From contig JARWKL010000015.1 in assembly GCA_029961685.1 (NCBI GenBank), positions 23,281,220 to 23,345,219 on the forward strand: 64,000 nucleotides of DNA. The letters run 5' to 3'. Numbering within the stretch: position 1 is the stretch's first letter; each line of letters begins with the position of its first letter. Below the pieces are notes generated by a model. It was not told the origin of the DNA. It worked only from the letters and a program-made list of their open reading frames with translations, and did not search any database. Below are positions 12,043-24,240 of this stretch, piece after piece. Source of the DNA: Aristolochia californica. Lineage: Eukaryota; Streptophyta; Magnoliopsida; Piperales; Aristolochiaceae. Position numbers and translations under genes: made by a program.

Positions 12043-12135
12043 GTATGCTTGGCTCCTCGCACGCCACCCGCAGTAGCCGATCACAAATAGATAGGTCTCT
12101 ATGTGTGGCATACAGGGAGCCAGGCACAACCCATT
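12036..12135 (-). ncRNA. MIR160: MIR160 precursor hairpin
   Basis: Read on the minus strand, this segment folds into a hairpin. The 5' arm contains the conserved miR160 sequence at 12106-12126 (21 nt, starting TGCCTGGCTCCC). The 3' arm holds a miR160* at 12044-12064 (GCGTGCGAGGAG...). The two pair with two C/A mismatches and a few G-U wobbles and leave 2-nt 3' overhangs, as Dicer products do. The loop is about 41 nt. From family knowledge, miR160 directs cleavage of mRNAs for the auxin response factors ARF10, ARF16 and ARF17, so it acts in auxin signalling. The mature sequence matches in full, so identification is very strong. A TATA box lies about 190 bp upstream. The family member number cannot be assigned. 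Confidence 0.96.
12106..12126 (-). ncRNA. miR160: Mature miR160 (5p)
   Basis: This 21-nt sequence agrees at every base with the plant miR160 I know. It starts with U, as loading into AGO1 favours, and lies on the 5' arm of the hairpin. Confidence 0.95.
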
Positions 12136-12313
12136 TCACCTTCATCCTTCCTACGTCTGCTTCTTCCTCGTCGTCGACTTCTTCTCCTCCTCTGCAAAGC
12201 CTTCCCAGAAGCCTAGTCTGGTATACGAAAGCTAAGAGAGAGAGAGAGAAATAGAGAAACGGCAGAGAGACCGAGAGGGAGAGAGCGGCCACTGAATGAG
12301 ATGAATATGGTGG

Positions 12314-12320
12314 ATTTATA
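12314..12320 (-). promoter_or_regulatory. TATA box of MIR160
   Basis: TATAAAT on the minus strand, in the context ggctataaatcc. It lies about 190 bp before the mature miR160. This suggests a transcription start near 12285. The sequence further upstream (12340-12720) is CT-rich, as often seen in plant promoters. Confidence 0.6.
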
Positions 12321-12339
12321 GCCCCCAGGAGAGATCTCC

Positions 12340-14412
12340 TCATTTATTATTTAAATGCTAAAGATTTCGACAACCCATCAAAATCCTAAAAGCAAAATCT
12401 CCCCAGACACTTAAGAAAATGCGTGCGCCCTCCCCCTCCCCCACGCTTTGCTTTCTTGCTCCCCTGATCTAAAAAAGAAAGAAACCCTAGCCTCCATGGG
12501 CATTTCTGTATTTCCCACCTGTCTCTCTAGGGCATTTCTTTCTCTAGGTTCAGACGAGAGGAGAGAGAGAAGAAGAGAATCGCTGCCCCCCCCCATTTTC
12601 CAAGCTTGCTGGCTCGAAAGCTGGCTTTTATTTCGCTTGTAACAGGAGATTGCTTTTCTCTTCTGAAGAGTGATTTGTCTGGAGCGCTTGGAAGAACCCG
12701 GATTCTTTTCGCCAACCAAAGAGACGAATGGGATTTCAGCCTAAAACTTACAAAAGGAAAATAATAAACGCGTTTTTTTCCCTTTTTTTTAATTTTTAGT
12801 GCCTGTTTTGTCATTTTCTTTGTCTGAAATATGAGATTTATTCCCGCCCCTTCTTAGATTTTGTGTAAGCAACGTGAATTTGTGCCACGAAATTTTCGAT
12901 CATGGAAACCTTAGTCCCGTGAAAAGTTGTACATGTGAGAAGCCTGTGAGAAATGGTAATGTTCACTCTCATATATAAATATACACTAATGAAGTGTAAC
13001 ATACTAGGGAAAACTCTTATATTTGGATAATCTAATACAGAATTTTAGTATAATTAGTAAATTTCGTCGCAAATGACCCCAAGTTTTAGGTTCAAACTTT
13101 TAACATGATAAATCAAATTAAATGATGATGTAAACTCTAAACCCTAAACATTAAACCCTAAAGTTGTGTGCGCTATTAAGATTTTCTATACGATCTAATG
13201 ATTTCGTAAAAAAATCCAACGAAAACTTTAATACGTACTTAAACTAAATTAAATTATCATAACTCAAATGACTTTAGGGTTTCGGGTTGACCGAAAAACA
13301 TGTCACTTGATCAAGTTAGAATGCTAGCTAACCAAGGGAGATTGTTGGTTAAAATGATCTCTTTAGAACTTTTTAAACATATTCGGAAAATTAGGAATGG
13401 GATTTTGATCCTTTAATAAAATTTTAAAAAAATGTTTTGAAATGCTTTGGACTTTGACCACATGAAGTAGTATTTCAGTTTTAAATTTTTATTAATTTTT
13501 TATTACTTAATATCAATTAGCATGTTAAAATTAATCACATCATGACTAAACATTTTGATCAGAAGCCTTGCTATTCACTAAAAATAAGTTAATCCAACAA
13601 CATTAAGTTTTAAACACTTTGTTCAACTTGAATTCAAAATAAACAAAATCATTAAAATAATATAATATATCAAATTCCTAAAAGTTTAAATGGGATGATT
13701 TTTTTCAACAAGTCAGTTTTATATTCTAACAGAGTTGACTCTCATGGGAGGTAATTGTCCAATTCTTCTAGATTGGTAGAAAAATGCTATTAGATGAATC
13801 GAAAGTTCTCCTAGTTAGAATATCACCCTCGAAAATGAGGTGAGTTTTCAATGAGAAATTTTTTAAGAAGATATCCTTTACCAAGAAATGGAAGACCACT
13901 AACAATGCCTAGAAATGAGTTTTTATCCAAAACACACACGACAATTAGATACCATTCTATGCATGACTTTCTAATTTGAAATGATTTAATCGAACTTTGG
14001 ATATTGTATTTGCTAATAGGCTGCATTTTTTGTATTAGCTTCATCAATTTAATCTTTTTGCTAATAGACTGAACAAATATAGCGTTCTATTCTTGACTAA
14101 AAAATATATTTTTATAACTAATAACTTTGTATCAAATATCACAATTCAAAATTTGAATTTAATATCACAATAATTGATTTTTAGAGTGCATTATTCAAAG
14201 ATATAAAAAGAAGCATTTCATGTAATAAAAGCAGGATATATCTTGCATTCCTCATTTCATTAAGCAACTATTAATCCACCGATTTGGTACATTAATGTCC
14301 TAGATGTTTCGTACTTGACGAGGGTAGTAGCTTAAGTACATTTGGTGTGTCCCCATGTAGGTATTTGTACGTGTGCTGCATGGATTTATCTTAAGCCACA
14401 GCGATTTCCTTA
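12340..14412. other. Gene-free region upstream of MIR160
   Basis: The first 380 bp probably belong to the MIR160 promoter. The remainder becomes AT-rich and has no recognisable gene. Two 'aaaccctaaa' telobox-like motifs occur at 13138-13162. A minus-strand open frame at 13823-14047 has no domain I recognise. Confidence 0.35.
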
Positions 14413-14605
14413 GGGTCTGTTTGAAACCCCTAGAAAAGAACATATAAGAAAAAGAGAATTTGACCATTATTATTCTTAAAAATAATTAGTAAAAATGAGA
14501 TAATGATTATATTATGCATTTCACTAACTATTTTTTAGAATAATAATAATCAAATTTTTATTTTTTTTCTCTTCTTTTCTTTTCCATAGGGTTCCAAACT
14601 GACCC
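14413..14605. mobile_element. Tourist-like (PIF/Harbinger) MITE
   Basis: Terminal inverted repeats are GGGTCTGTTTGAAACCC at the left and GGGTTCCAAACTGACCC at the right, which pair as GGGTC(T/A)GTTTG(A/G)AACCC. This is the typical Tourist end sequence. The 193-bp interior is AT-rich and partly self-complementary ('taactattttttagaataataataatcaaatt' pairs with the left half). The 3-bp flanks are TTA and GTA, close to the usual TTA target duplication. There is no coding capacity. Confidence 0.85.
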
Positions 14606-16914
14606 GTAGGAAAATCTTCCTCTCACTTTTTATTTTTATCCTTTTGTTTTTTTCTATCTCAAGCTTTGCATTTTGAAACAAATCACAAAAAAAAAAGATA
14701 TAAAGATTTTATTGTCACTCTAACTACCAAACTTATGAGCTAGTAAAAAGAGTAAAATGTTGATGGTAATGATAATCAGTCTCTTAATCAAGGTGGCTGG
14801 CCTGTATACTTGCCCACTATCTTACCCCAAAGTAAGATTATCAGTTTCTAGGAACTCTTAAATTTAATTTCTCCCATGGAACAAATAGACAAAAAAATTT
14901 GCGAAAACCACATCCTCTTTTCATTCCCTTCGCTTCAGACGAGCACTCAGAAGGAAGAACCCTAGAGAATGATTGAGCAGTCCCAAGTTTCCTCCTAGGC
15001 CAAGTAATTAACCGATTGAACGTCCTCCTGTCAATCAAGCAAAATCATTACCGTTTCCGCTTTCTGGCATGGAGATTGGTTGGTCGGTCCAGAAAGCAAA
15101 AGAAAAACCAGAGACGGCGATTAGGGTTAGGCAGGACAGCTTTCATGGCCCGACACGCAGACGACCTGCTGAAAGCAATTTCTACGACACGGGGGGAGGA
15201 GGGACTAAAGACTGAATAGACGGCGGTGGACGTCGACTACTATTTTGAGTCTTTGTTCAGAGTAAGATAAGCTTTCACATCTTCCCTTCCATCGACAAAC
15301 CCACGATGTAGCCATCTTTTCACAGCAATAATCTCGCCATGAAACCCCACGAAACGACGTTATCTTCTTTCTGAAGACTTCCGTCTCCTGACTATTTGCA
15401 TGGTCACGTCACAGCCGATACGAAGCATACCTTGTCGTGATCACTGTTAAGAAGCCCGGCCGGTTTACAGGCCACGCAAGTTCTAAGAGGCATCTCACCC
15501 GAAACGGTCTCCTAAGATGAATCCCCGGAGAATGAACTCTTTAAGGAGTTAGAAGTTAGAACCGGAGCAGTGGTGTCAGACGGGAACCCCCCTTTCGTAG
15601 ACGGAGAGAGGGAGAGGACTGAGGAGGCTTAATGATGAGATTCCATTTGGCCCACTGATCCCGCCAAGTCGGCCGCTCCCGACAACTGTTGGTTTCGGAA
15701 TGCGGGCCCCAGCTCGCTTCCATTCGGCGCACTGTGTCACCCTTAGATTCGGTCCGACCCGCTTCCTGTGATTGTCTGAACCCAATTTTTTTTTTTAAAA
15801 AACAAACAACTGTCCGGCCCACTTAACATCCATTACACGTGTCCACGACTTAACGACTCCGGAGAACCAGAAGGGGTCACCCGGATTGCGGGCCCACATG
15901 GCTGCTCCCTCTAGATTATAAAGATTTCCCCTGATCTGACGCTAGCGTAAAAGAGAAGCACGATAGGTATAAAGTACGAGTGAGGGTAGGCAAAAAGGCC
16001 TCAGGTAAATGTAAAATCACGGAAATACCTCCATCTCGTCGTCGTCCCGTTTGGTGCGCCCGCTCGAGTAGATTGTAATCTAAGCATCCAACCAGTCATC
16101 ATTACCGTGCGATCATCTTCGCCGTAATCTATGTTAAACCCGCGACATCCGTGATCTGAGCGTGAACGTAATTATTAGTCAAACTAATTTGTCGGATAAG
16201 CTATCATTTTTTTTAAAAAGCAAAAAAAGTCGGCACGTCAAATCTAAAGGAGAATAAAAATGAAAAATGAAAAATCTAAAAATAGTAAAAATAAAATAAT
16301 AATAAATGTAATACTATAATTATTTTTTATAGTGAATCAGTAGCCTTTTCGGGGTTTTAGATAACGAGGCGCATGCGGCATGCGGCATGCGGCATGTGTG
16401 CGCGTGAGCATAATAATGGATTGGGTTTTTTTTTTTTTTATTATTATTTGAAAAATGAGTTTAATAATTAAAGGAGAGGGAGAAAATTCCGGAAGCGGTG
16501 GTATTATTGTGCTGGCCGTACGACGGGTAATCATTTGGTTTTTTTTTTTTATTCCTGAAAGAGATGGAGGGTCGCAATATTGTTGCCTGACCGTTCCAAG
16601 TTTCATGCACTTTGAATGACGTCACCATAGGTGGGGGCTGACTTTTAATTTGAAATGGACGTTTTGGAAGGTAGGCGGTTCGATCAGTGGGGGGGCGCCG
16701 GGCAATCTAGGCGGTCAGATGCCAAGTGGGCCTTTCCTCGATATCATTGACGGCTGACATTAATTGGACAGTGTCTGATTTACTTTCCAGGTGAAGCTTT
16801 TTTATGATTGATCTGTAATGGTCAAGGTTTTTCGTGACTCGGCGAGTCGGTTCGACTCGGCCGACGGAACTACTCCACGAGAGTCTCGACGTCGTCTTCA
16901 TATGGGATAAAGAG
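14606..16914. other. Gene-free, locally GC-richer region with promoter-like motifs
   Basis: Between 15000 and 16750 the GC content rises, and several TGGGCC/GGCCCA motifs occur (for example near 15648, 15817, 15889 and 16728). Such motifs are common in plant promoters. I found no attached gene. A repeated 'gcatgcg' run lies at 16369-16395. Open frames at 15016-15219 and 15556-15822 have no recognisable domain. Confidence 0.35.
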
Positions 16915-18960
16915 GTATAATGTTAAATTAAAATAAATATAACGATTTTATATGACATGCATAAAAGTGATTTAGATCAAATTAATGCAATTATGTGCTT
17001 ATTTATAATTACAGTAAATATTATAAATCACTGATTTTCATTAATGTTAATATTATAGTAAAAATATTTTTATTCAAAATTAAATTAAATTAAATAATTA
17101 AATAATTTTAAATTAATAGTAAATATTCAAATCTTGACTCTAAATTTTTTATATATTCATATTTTTAAATTTCATTAAATCTTGACTAAAATTACTTAAA
17201 TAAGAGTAATTTTTACTAATATTTTTTAAAAGTACTATTTCACTTAAACAACTGCCTCTGAAACAAAAAATAAAACCAAACATCAATATATACAATAGAA
17301 TTAATTTAAAATAATTTTACTATATCAAACAATAAAATTTAAAATTGGTAAAACATAAAAATGTAATAATTAGTATAAAAATAAGTAATGCTTCAAATTT
17401 GAAATTAAATTAAAAAAAGTTTTAAAATAAAAAATAATTATAAAATTAATATAAATAAAATAGAAAGTAGCTCAATTGTAAAAATATTATTAAAGAAAAC
17501 CCTAAATAACTAAAAAATTAAATATAGAACCAAATTTAAAATAAATAAAAATAAAAAAATTAAAACAAAAACATAGAATTAAATGGATGCTAAATGCTTA
17601 CATGAACGAAATGATATGCCAAAATAGAAAATGATAACCGAAATATAGAGTGAAATAGGAGCACTAAGAACCAAACAATCAAGAAGCAAATAAGAGGAGA
17701 TGCAAAGTTTGTGTTTATTTAAAGAATATTAATGGTGAAGACTGATAAGATTTTAGAAGGTTTATGAAGAAAGCATGATCCTAAATCCCAACTTCTACAT
17801 CTAATCCCAAAAGCATTTGAGTAAAAAAAAAAACCAACCCCATCCCTATCCTATTTCCCTAATAAACAAATAAATTATTACTTTTATATTTTACATTTTA
17901 ACACTTAATTTAAAATATAATAAATAATAGATGTCATGAAAAAAAATTAAAATATATATATATATATATGAGTTTGCTTAACGCATGATTGATCCAATAC
18001 GAAAACCCATTTAGTGGGAAACGGCTATCTTAGCCATCTGATCATGATTTGATGGTTGAGACAGTATTTTGCATGTTTCGCACCTAAAGGCTTTTCGTAT
18101 TAGAACAACCCTATGCTTAAAAACCCTTGAGTTTGTTTCCCCCTTTTCTCTCTACTGATTGTTCTCTCCTCTTCCCTAGGTTTCAACTATGCATCAAACT
18201 TCCTTTATAAGGATAATATAAAATTACACTAATTATTACCCTAATAACTTGATATCTGAATTAGAAACTATCCAATAATCAAGAAAACCCCATAAAAGTA
18301 AGTGTTTGATACAAAGTCAATGAGAAAATTTAGACAAAAAGGATGTGAAGACAAATGAGTAAGATGGATACTAGAGTAACCAAATAATATGGAATTGCTA
18401 CTACTTATCTTGCATGTGGTGCCAAACTTTTTTGCACACAAAACATATCACAAACAAATTAGAAATCGACAAACACAAAATTCAAGATAATCAAAAATTT
18501 AAAAAAAATTAAAGAAAATAAACCCAAGAAAAAGTCAAATGTTGATTATGATAATTATACTAATTGCTGACTCAAAATGAGAAACTCCAATAATCAAGAA
18601 AACTTGTATGAACACACAACAAGCAAGATTTATTAGAAAAAAAAAATTAAACAAATTACCTGAATCATAACCTTAAAAAGAGGAGAGTTAAAACAAATGT
18701 AAAAATAGAACGTTCCCTTTTCCAAAAAAAAATTGTTTGCATAGAGATCGATAGTGATACCTCTATAGAAGCCATGAAAATGAAATCCGATTTTCCCCTC
18801 AATCTTAAAATACAAAACAATCAAACTTCATTAAAAAAACACAAAAAAGAAGAAGAAATTCAACCGAAATGTTAATGTCACACCCCATGGGAAAGCTATT
18901 TCAATAATCCTCCTCCCATTGTATGGTAGCATCCTTACTTCAAATACCTTTCCCGAGCTT
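16915..18960. other. AT-rich gene-free region
   Basis: Most of 16920-17960 is over 75% A+T by eye, with a (TA)n run at 17955-17969. There are no coding signs. It may be old transposon sequence, but I see no terminal repeats. Confidence 0.45.
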
Positions 18961-18966
18961 TCTAAG

Positions 18967-20830
18967 TGTTGAGTTTCAAGAAGGGAACATGGAAGAGAGG
19001 GTGGGAGAGAGAAGAAGAGAAAACATGGAAATGAGAAGTGGGAAAAGAGAGAACCAAGAGAACACGTGTAGATTGATATGAGAGAAAAAAAAAATATGAG
19101 AGAGGTCTTATACTCTCTTACATCATGTTCTTTTATAAAGGAATACAACTTGAATCCTACTAAAAATAACTTTTTTCAAAGTTTCTATTGAAGAGTATGT
19201 ATGGAAGAGTCTTACATGACTCTCATAGTAAGAAGTCTCTTAAAGCCAAAATTAATATAGTGGAGTCTTACAGGAATCTCACAGGAGAAAGTGTTACATA
19301 AGAGTCTCCATTAAAGGTATTTTAGTTATGTTAGTCTTCTATTTATGTTCAATTGTTCAATTATTCTAGGAGTCATCTTTTAGTGTTTAACTTTGGGAGT
19401 AAGTAGGACAAGGTTAGTTTAATTATAATTGGATTCTACTTGTTTCCTCTATTATAAATAGAGGGTCATTGTATTAAAATTATATCAAGTCAATGAAGTT
19501 TTTCTCTTTTCTAGAAATTCAACATGGTATTAGAGCGGGTTTTGTGAGTTGACTCGGCCAACCCACAAAGATAATATAATCCTTTTCTGATCTATCATCT
19601 CTAGTAGTATAGGTTTGTATTCTATCTTTTCTTTTCTTTTCTTTCTAGTCCTAGTACTCTTTTTTCTTAGTGCTTTCACCTCCATACTAAAAATTTTATT
19701 TTTAAAATTATATAATGATGGAAATATATTTGTGTCTACTCTAAAAATAAAAAATAATTTTGGTACTCAAAGAGAAATCGATATTTGAAGCATCAAAGGT
19801 TAGACTTCAAGAGAGGTTCGAGCAGCGGAAGAAAGCTTGAACTTTCAAGGCATTTTATACCATCAAGAACGAGATTTTATATGTTGAATTATACATAAAA
19901 TAAAGATATTTAAGTCTCTTTTCTTACCTACCCAACCAATTCTCAATCTAAGTTTTCTAGAGGGTTATATTGATCTCCGAAGAGTCAATGGTCATGTTGG
20001 CTAAAGAAATAAGAGTACTCAATTCGACCAGATTAAAGAGTCCGAAATATATCAAATTTTTTCTCTCAAAATAGTATATTTTATGAATAAAAGTTATACT
20101 TGGATAAAAGATATCAAAGTTTAATTTCAGAAGGAGAAAAATTCATATCAATTTGAACTATATTTAAGGAACTATTCGCATGGGAGTCGACAAGGGTCAA
20201 GCTACATAACAAAGCAAATCAAGAGGTCATAACAAATTTAATAATAAAGAGTTTTATGCCAAATTAGGTATCAATTTAAAACGCTTTGAGTCTAGTTCCT
20301 TGTGACACACACATTTTGTGATTCTGAGTTATATTTTTGGAGATATCAATATGAGAAGTACCAAAGGTCAATTCTGCCAAAAATTTCTCTTTTTTTCTTA
20401 TTTTCTCTCATATTATCTCTCCATGCATTGACGTGAATTGAGTTTCCTTATCTCCTAAAATTTGAGTTTCTTAGCCAAATTTATCTTCTAATCAGAGAGT
20501 TTTGTAAAGAAAAAGACTACAGGGAAAAACAAAAAACTCTTTTTTTTTCTTTTCCTTCTGCTTTGCCTTCTACTTCTTCCCTTTATTCTCTATCTTCTTT
20601 TCCTTTTCTATGTCAAATTTTTGCCCGCTCTGATACCTTGTTGAGTTTCAAGGAGGAAGTATGTAAGAGAAAGAGAAGAGAGCGTGGAAAGGAGATGTGA
20701 GGCAAGAGAGACCCAAGAGAATAGATTGATACGTGAGGGAAAAATATGAGAGAGGTGTTATGCTTTCTTACCTTCTTTTCTTTTATAAATGAATACAACT
20801 TGAATTCCACTTAAAAATAAACTTTCTTAA
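18967..20830 (-). mobile_element. Complex copia-type LTR retrotransposon remnant
   Basis: Two similar segments start with tgttgagtttcaag, at 18967 and 20639, and run about 190 bp. They share 'atgagagaggt(c/g)ttat' and 'ttttataaa(g/t)gaatacaacttgaat'. They look like a pair of LTRs in minus orientation. Next to the right copy, 20627-20638 reads as the reverse complement of a tRNA-iMet primer binding site (gctctgatacc). The space between is only 1.4 kb and codes for nothing recognisable. It also contains a second LTR in plus orientation (19186-19524), so the locus is nested or rearranged. Confidence 0.6.
19186..19536 (+). mobile_element. Plus-strand LTR followed by primer binding site
   Basis: The segment begins tattgaag and ends ttcaaca at 19524. 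It has an 'attataaatagaggg' TATA-like motif near 19450. The 12 bases at 19525-19536 (tggtattagagc) match the plant tRNA-iMet primer binding site with one change. This order of LTR end then PBS is diagnostic of a copia-type element. No partner LTR in the same orientation is seen nearby. Confidence 0.6.
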
Positions 20831-21122
20831 ATATAACAAGGAAACATCCTCCTAAATATAACAAGGAAAACATCCTCCTAAATTCTAGTTTTCTAAACGA
20901 GTTTGTAGCACAAATAGCTTCCACTACTATGATTTGAAACCTACAAAACTTTACTACTCTCATATTTCCATTTTTTTTCCCTCCTTTTTGTAAGCATTAA
21001 AAAAGGGATATCCAAGAATAAAATAATCAAGACCATGATGAATGTTACACCAAATTTACACAGAAGGTAGTAACCTCCCAAAACAAAAAAGAAAATAGAA
21101 ACTCGGATTGGATCACGCCCTC

Positions 21123-23905
21123 TTAATCGTTTCTCTCAGAGATTTCTGTGACTGTCATGGAGGGATATGTGGTGGTGTTTCCTGACATGAAGGAAGTGTT
21201 GTTCAATGGTGACAAACCTGAAGAGGAAGTGTTTTTCAAGTCAATCTTCTTTGGAGGGCCACGGACTTTGAGGTCCATCATATCAGATATGATCCCAGGT
21301 TTTGTGATATTCTCATCTTCCACTACCATTTCTCCTGTAAGCATTTTTACTACTGAAGACATGGGAGGGCGAAGTTTTGGTGAATCTTGTGTGCAAAGTA
21401 GTCCAATCTTCAAAAACCTGCATGCCTCATCAAGGTTGTAATTGCCGTTGAGAGATGGATCTATCAGGTCTGCAAGCTCACCTTGCTCGTGAAGTTCCCA
21501 TGTCTGCATCATTCAAAAGGCTTTTTAAGATTCTTATAGACAATATATGGCTTTGATGTTGATTAGTTCCCCAGCCAACAAGAACTACGCTCACCATTAT
21601 GGCACTCAATGTGGGAGCTCTATTTTGTCCTATCTAGGAAGTATCAGTACCTGTCCTTTTCTGTAATCCTTTGGAACTTTGAAGCCTTCGTCCCAGAAGG
21701 CCTAAAATTTTAGTATACATTTCAAATTGACCTAGTCAGCGTTGTTCCTCAAATATGAAATGTCAAAAATTCTTAGTCAATAATTAAAGACTACATTGGC
21801 TACTAGTAACAGGACGACAAAATGGCTACATCAATGCAAGAAAAGTAGAATTCAGAGTCTTTGGCCTTATGTCTATCTGAAACTTTCTTATTATCTTTTC
21901 TTTTTTCCCTCACTTTTTTCTCAAGCAAAATAGACCCAACGGCCAAGTTGCCATATTTGTCAAATGAAAGATGTGCCCATTGAAGTGAAAGTTCACTCAC
22001 CAGTTCAAGGAGGTACTGTTCTTTACGAAGCAATTTTGTACTTCGATTGTTCCTTCCACTTACAATCTCCAAAAGTAGAACACCAAAACTATAGACATCT
22101 GCTTTCCGTGTTAACTGACCACGTACTGCATACTCCGGCGCCAGATAGCCACTTAATTATAACGAAAGAAAAGGTCAGTTCAGATTCTCTGTATCAAAAA
22201 AATAAACAAACATGACACAACTGCAAAAAGAGGTAATGGCACTATTTTGAAAATCAACTTAAACAGAAAGAATTTCGATACAGGAATTAGATGTCCGCAA
22301 GAACTTGATAAGTACAGTAATTTGAATCATTTGTAGATTTTAATTGCCTCAACTTAGATTACACCTTTGCATCAAGCTTCAATTGTTCAACTACTGCGAG
22401 TAAAGGCTCAAAGCAAGAAAGTTTGAACTTACATCGTACCAGCAACACGGGTGCTGACATGGCTCATGTTTGGTGGAAGTAGCTTTGCAAGACCAAAATC
22501 AGAAATTTCTGGGTTGAGATCTTTATCAAGAAGGATATTGCTTGCTTTAATGTCACGATGTATGATATGTGGTCGGACTTCTTCATGGAGGTATGCAAGT
22601 CCACGAGCAACGCCAGTGCATATATTAGCTCGGATGTTCCAGTTAAACTGAATGCTGTTATCATTTGCACCTGGAAATGAGAGGAGAATCAGTTCAAACT
22701 ATTGAGGCAGATAAGATTCCACAAAAATTCTAGTACTCCTCATGCAGTGCTAGCTGTCCACTACCTAAAACTGGATTGGACAATGAACCACATTTCTACC
22801 TGAGGTGAATATGCTGCTTTTGCTTCTTCCCTCATTTCAAGAAACATTGTTGCTAATGATACAAAAATGACTAGGAATATGAAAAAATCAAAAGAAAACA
22901 TGGAGAAATACCCTTTATGAGATATTTCCAATAAAGAGCTTCATGACTGTGATTACCAAGAAGTGTTTTGTCAAGGCTGTTATTCTCAAGATAGCCATAG
23001 ACCAATATTCTATGATTGCCTTCTACGCAACAACCATGCAGCTTCACAAGGTTCTCATGCTGTGTATCAGAGATCACATTTATCTCTGTTAAGAACTCCC
23101 TTATACCTTGTCTTGATTCAGCAGAGAGAACCTTTATAGCAGCAGCTTCTCCTCCTTTAAGCGTTCCCTGACCAACCATCAAGAAGTAAATCATGAATTT
23201 AAATAAAAGTAGACAGAAGCCATCAAAAGAAAACTGATTGTCAAAACATTTTATACAATGTTGATAAGGCAGGGAAAGAAAAAAACAAAGCAAATTAAAA
23301 AAAAAAACACTATATACTTTGTATACACAGCCAAAGCCTCCCTCTCCTATCTTACAATCTGGACTGAAATCTTGAGTTGCTGATCTCAATTCTTTGTAAG
23401 TGAATAATCTCACATTTTGGATGCCAGAAACCTCTGAAATTATACAAGACAATATGTAAATTGTACACTAATAGTATGCTCCAACCAGTAAAAAATGTCA
23501 TATGTAAGAGATTATATAATTGTGGATCAATATATCAATGATTTGTCCACCAAATGAACACAACCAGTTGTGAGGACACTATGCAACCGGATGAGATTAT
23601 TTATCTGACCAGATTCTAAAACAGATAATAGCAAAATTGCCTATTTCAAAGGCCACAGATAAGATAATTAACGACTAGTAATCAAAAAATATTTTGATTC
23701 AGCTTGTTCCACTAGACAAATCAAGGCACAAAATGGATCCGCCTCTTCTTTACTCAAAGATAACACAAAATTTGATAATCAAAAGGAATAAATTTCCTTT
23801 TTGAAAAAAAAACGACAAAATTTGGCAAGGTTTAAACTTACCTTCATCAACTTCATGAGTCCCTCTGACTACACCCCTTCCAAATAAGCAAGAGAAACAA
23901 GCCAT
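21123..23905 (-). CDS. CRPK1-like receptor-like cytoplasmic kinase, 6 exons
   Basis: Exons: 23842-23905, 23318-23433, 22957-23167, 22433-22670, 22001-22151, 21123-21503, all GT-AG, giving 386 residues. The kinase has the glycine loop [10 protein letters not shown] (51-60), ATP lysine K72 in AAAIKVL, catalytic loop HRDIKASN (168-175), DFG (188-190) and APE (214-216). It therefore has all residues needed for Ser/Thr kinase activity. There is no signal peptide, ectodomain or membrane segment. The N-terminus MACFSCLFG has Cys3 and Cys6, possible palmitoylation sites; there is no Gly2 for myristoylation. Length and sequence fit the cold-responsive protein kinase 1 group, which in Arabidopsis acts at the plasma membrane on 14-3-3 proteins in cold signalling. 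That role is inferred. The Ser/Thr-rich tail after about residue 330 may be a regulatory phosphorylation target. Confidence 0.92.
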
Positions 23906-24203
23906 CACGGTAGAGTGAACCAGTCACCAGCTTCAGAGTATTATGAGATGCTCAATACAAAATCAAAGCTGATCTAGCCAAAAAAAAAAAAAAAAACACA
24001 ATGAGATAATGATGTTCATTCAAACTGACCAACCATCCCAGCTGATTTTTATGACATTCTAAGTGATATTTAACTGTTTTACTACATGGTTTATTCTTTG
24101 AGAATGGCTAACTAAGAACTTCACATAAATTAGCTTACTTGCATAGTATGAAACGTCTGATTCAAAGAATTTACAGATAAGACAAGAAATTGAAAGAAAA
24201 AAC

Positions 24204-24240
<37 letters not shown>

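Noticed and set aside
11921..12343. Minus-strand open frame of 140 codons with a Ser/Leu run
   Set aside because: It overlaps the MIR160 hairpin and promoter; the conserved signal is the miRNA, not the protein.
13138..13162. Telomere-like 'aaaccctaaa' motifs
   Set aside because: Only two separated copies, so not an interstitial telomere array; such teloboxes occur by chance or in promoters.
24207..24237. Regularly repeated short sequences considered as a CRISPR-like array (also at 30681 and 10387)
   Set aside because: Simple GA microsatellites without spacers; this is a plant nuclear genome.
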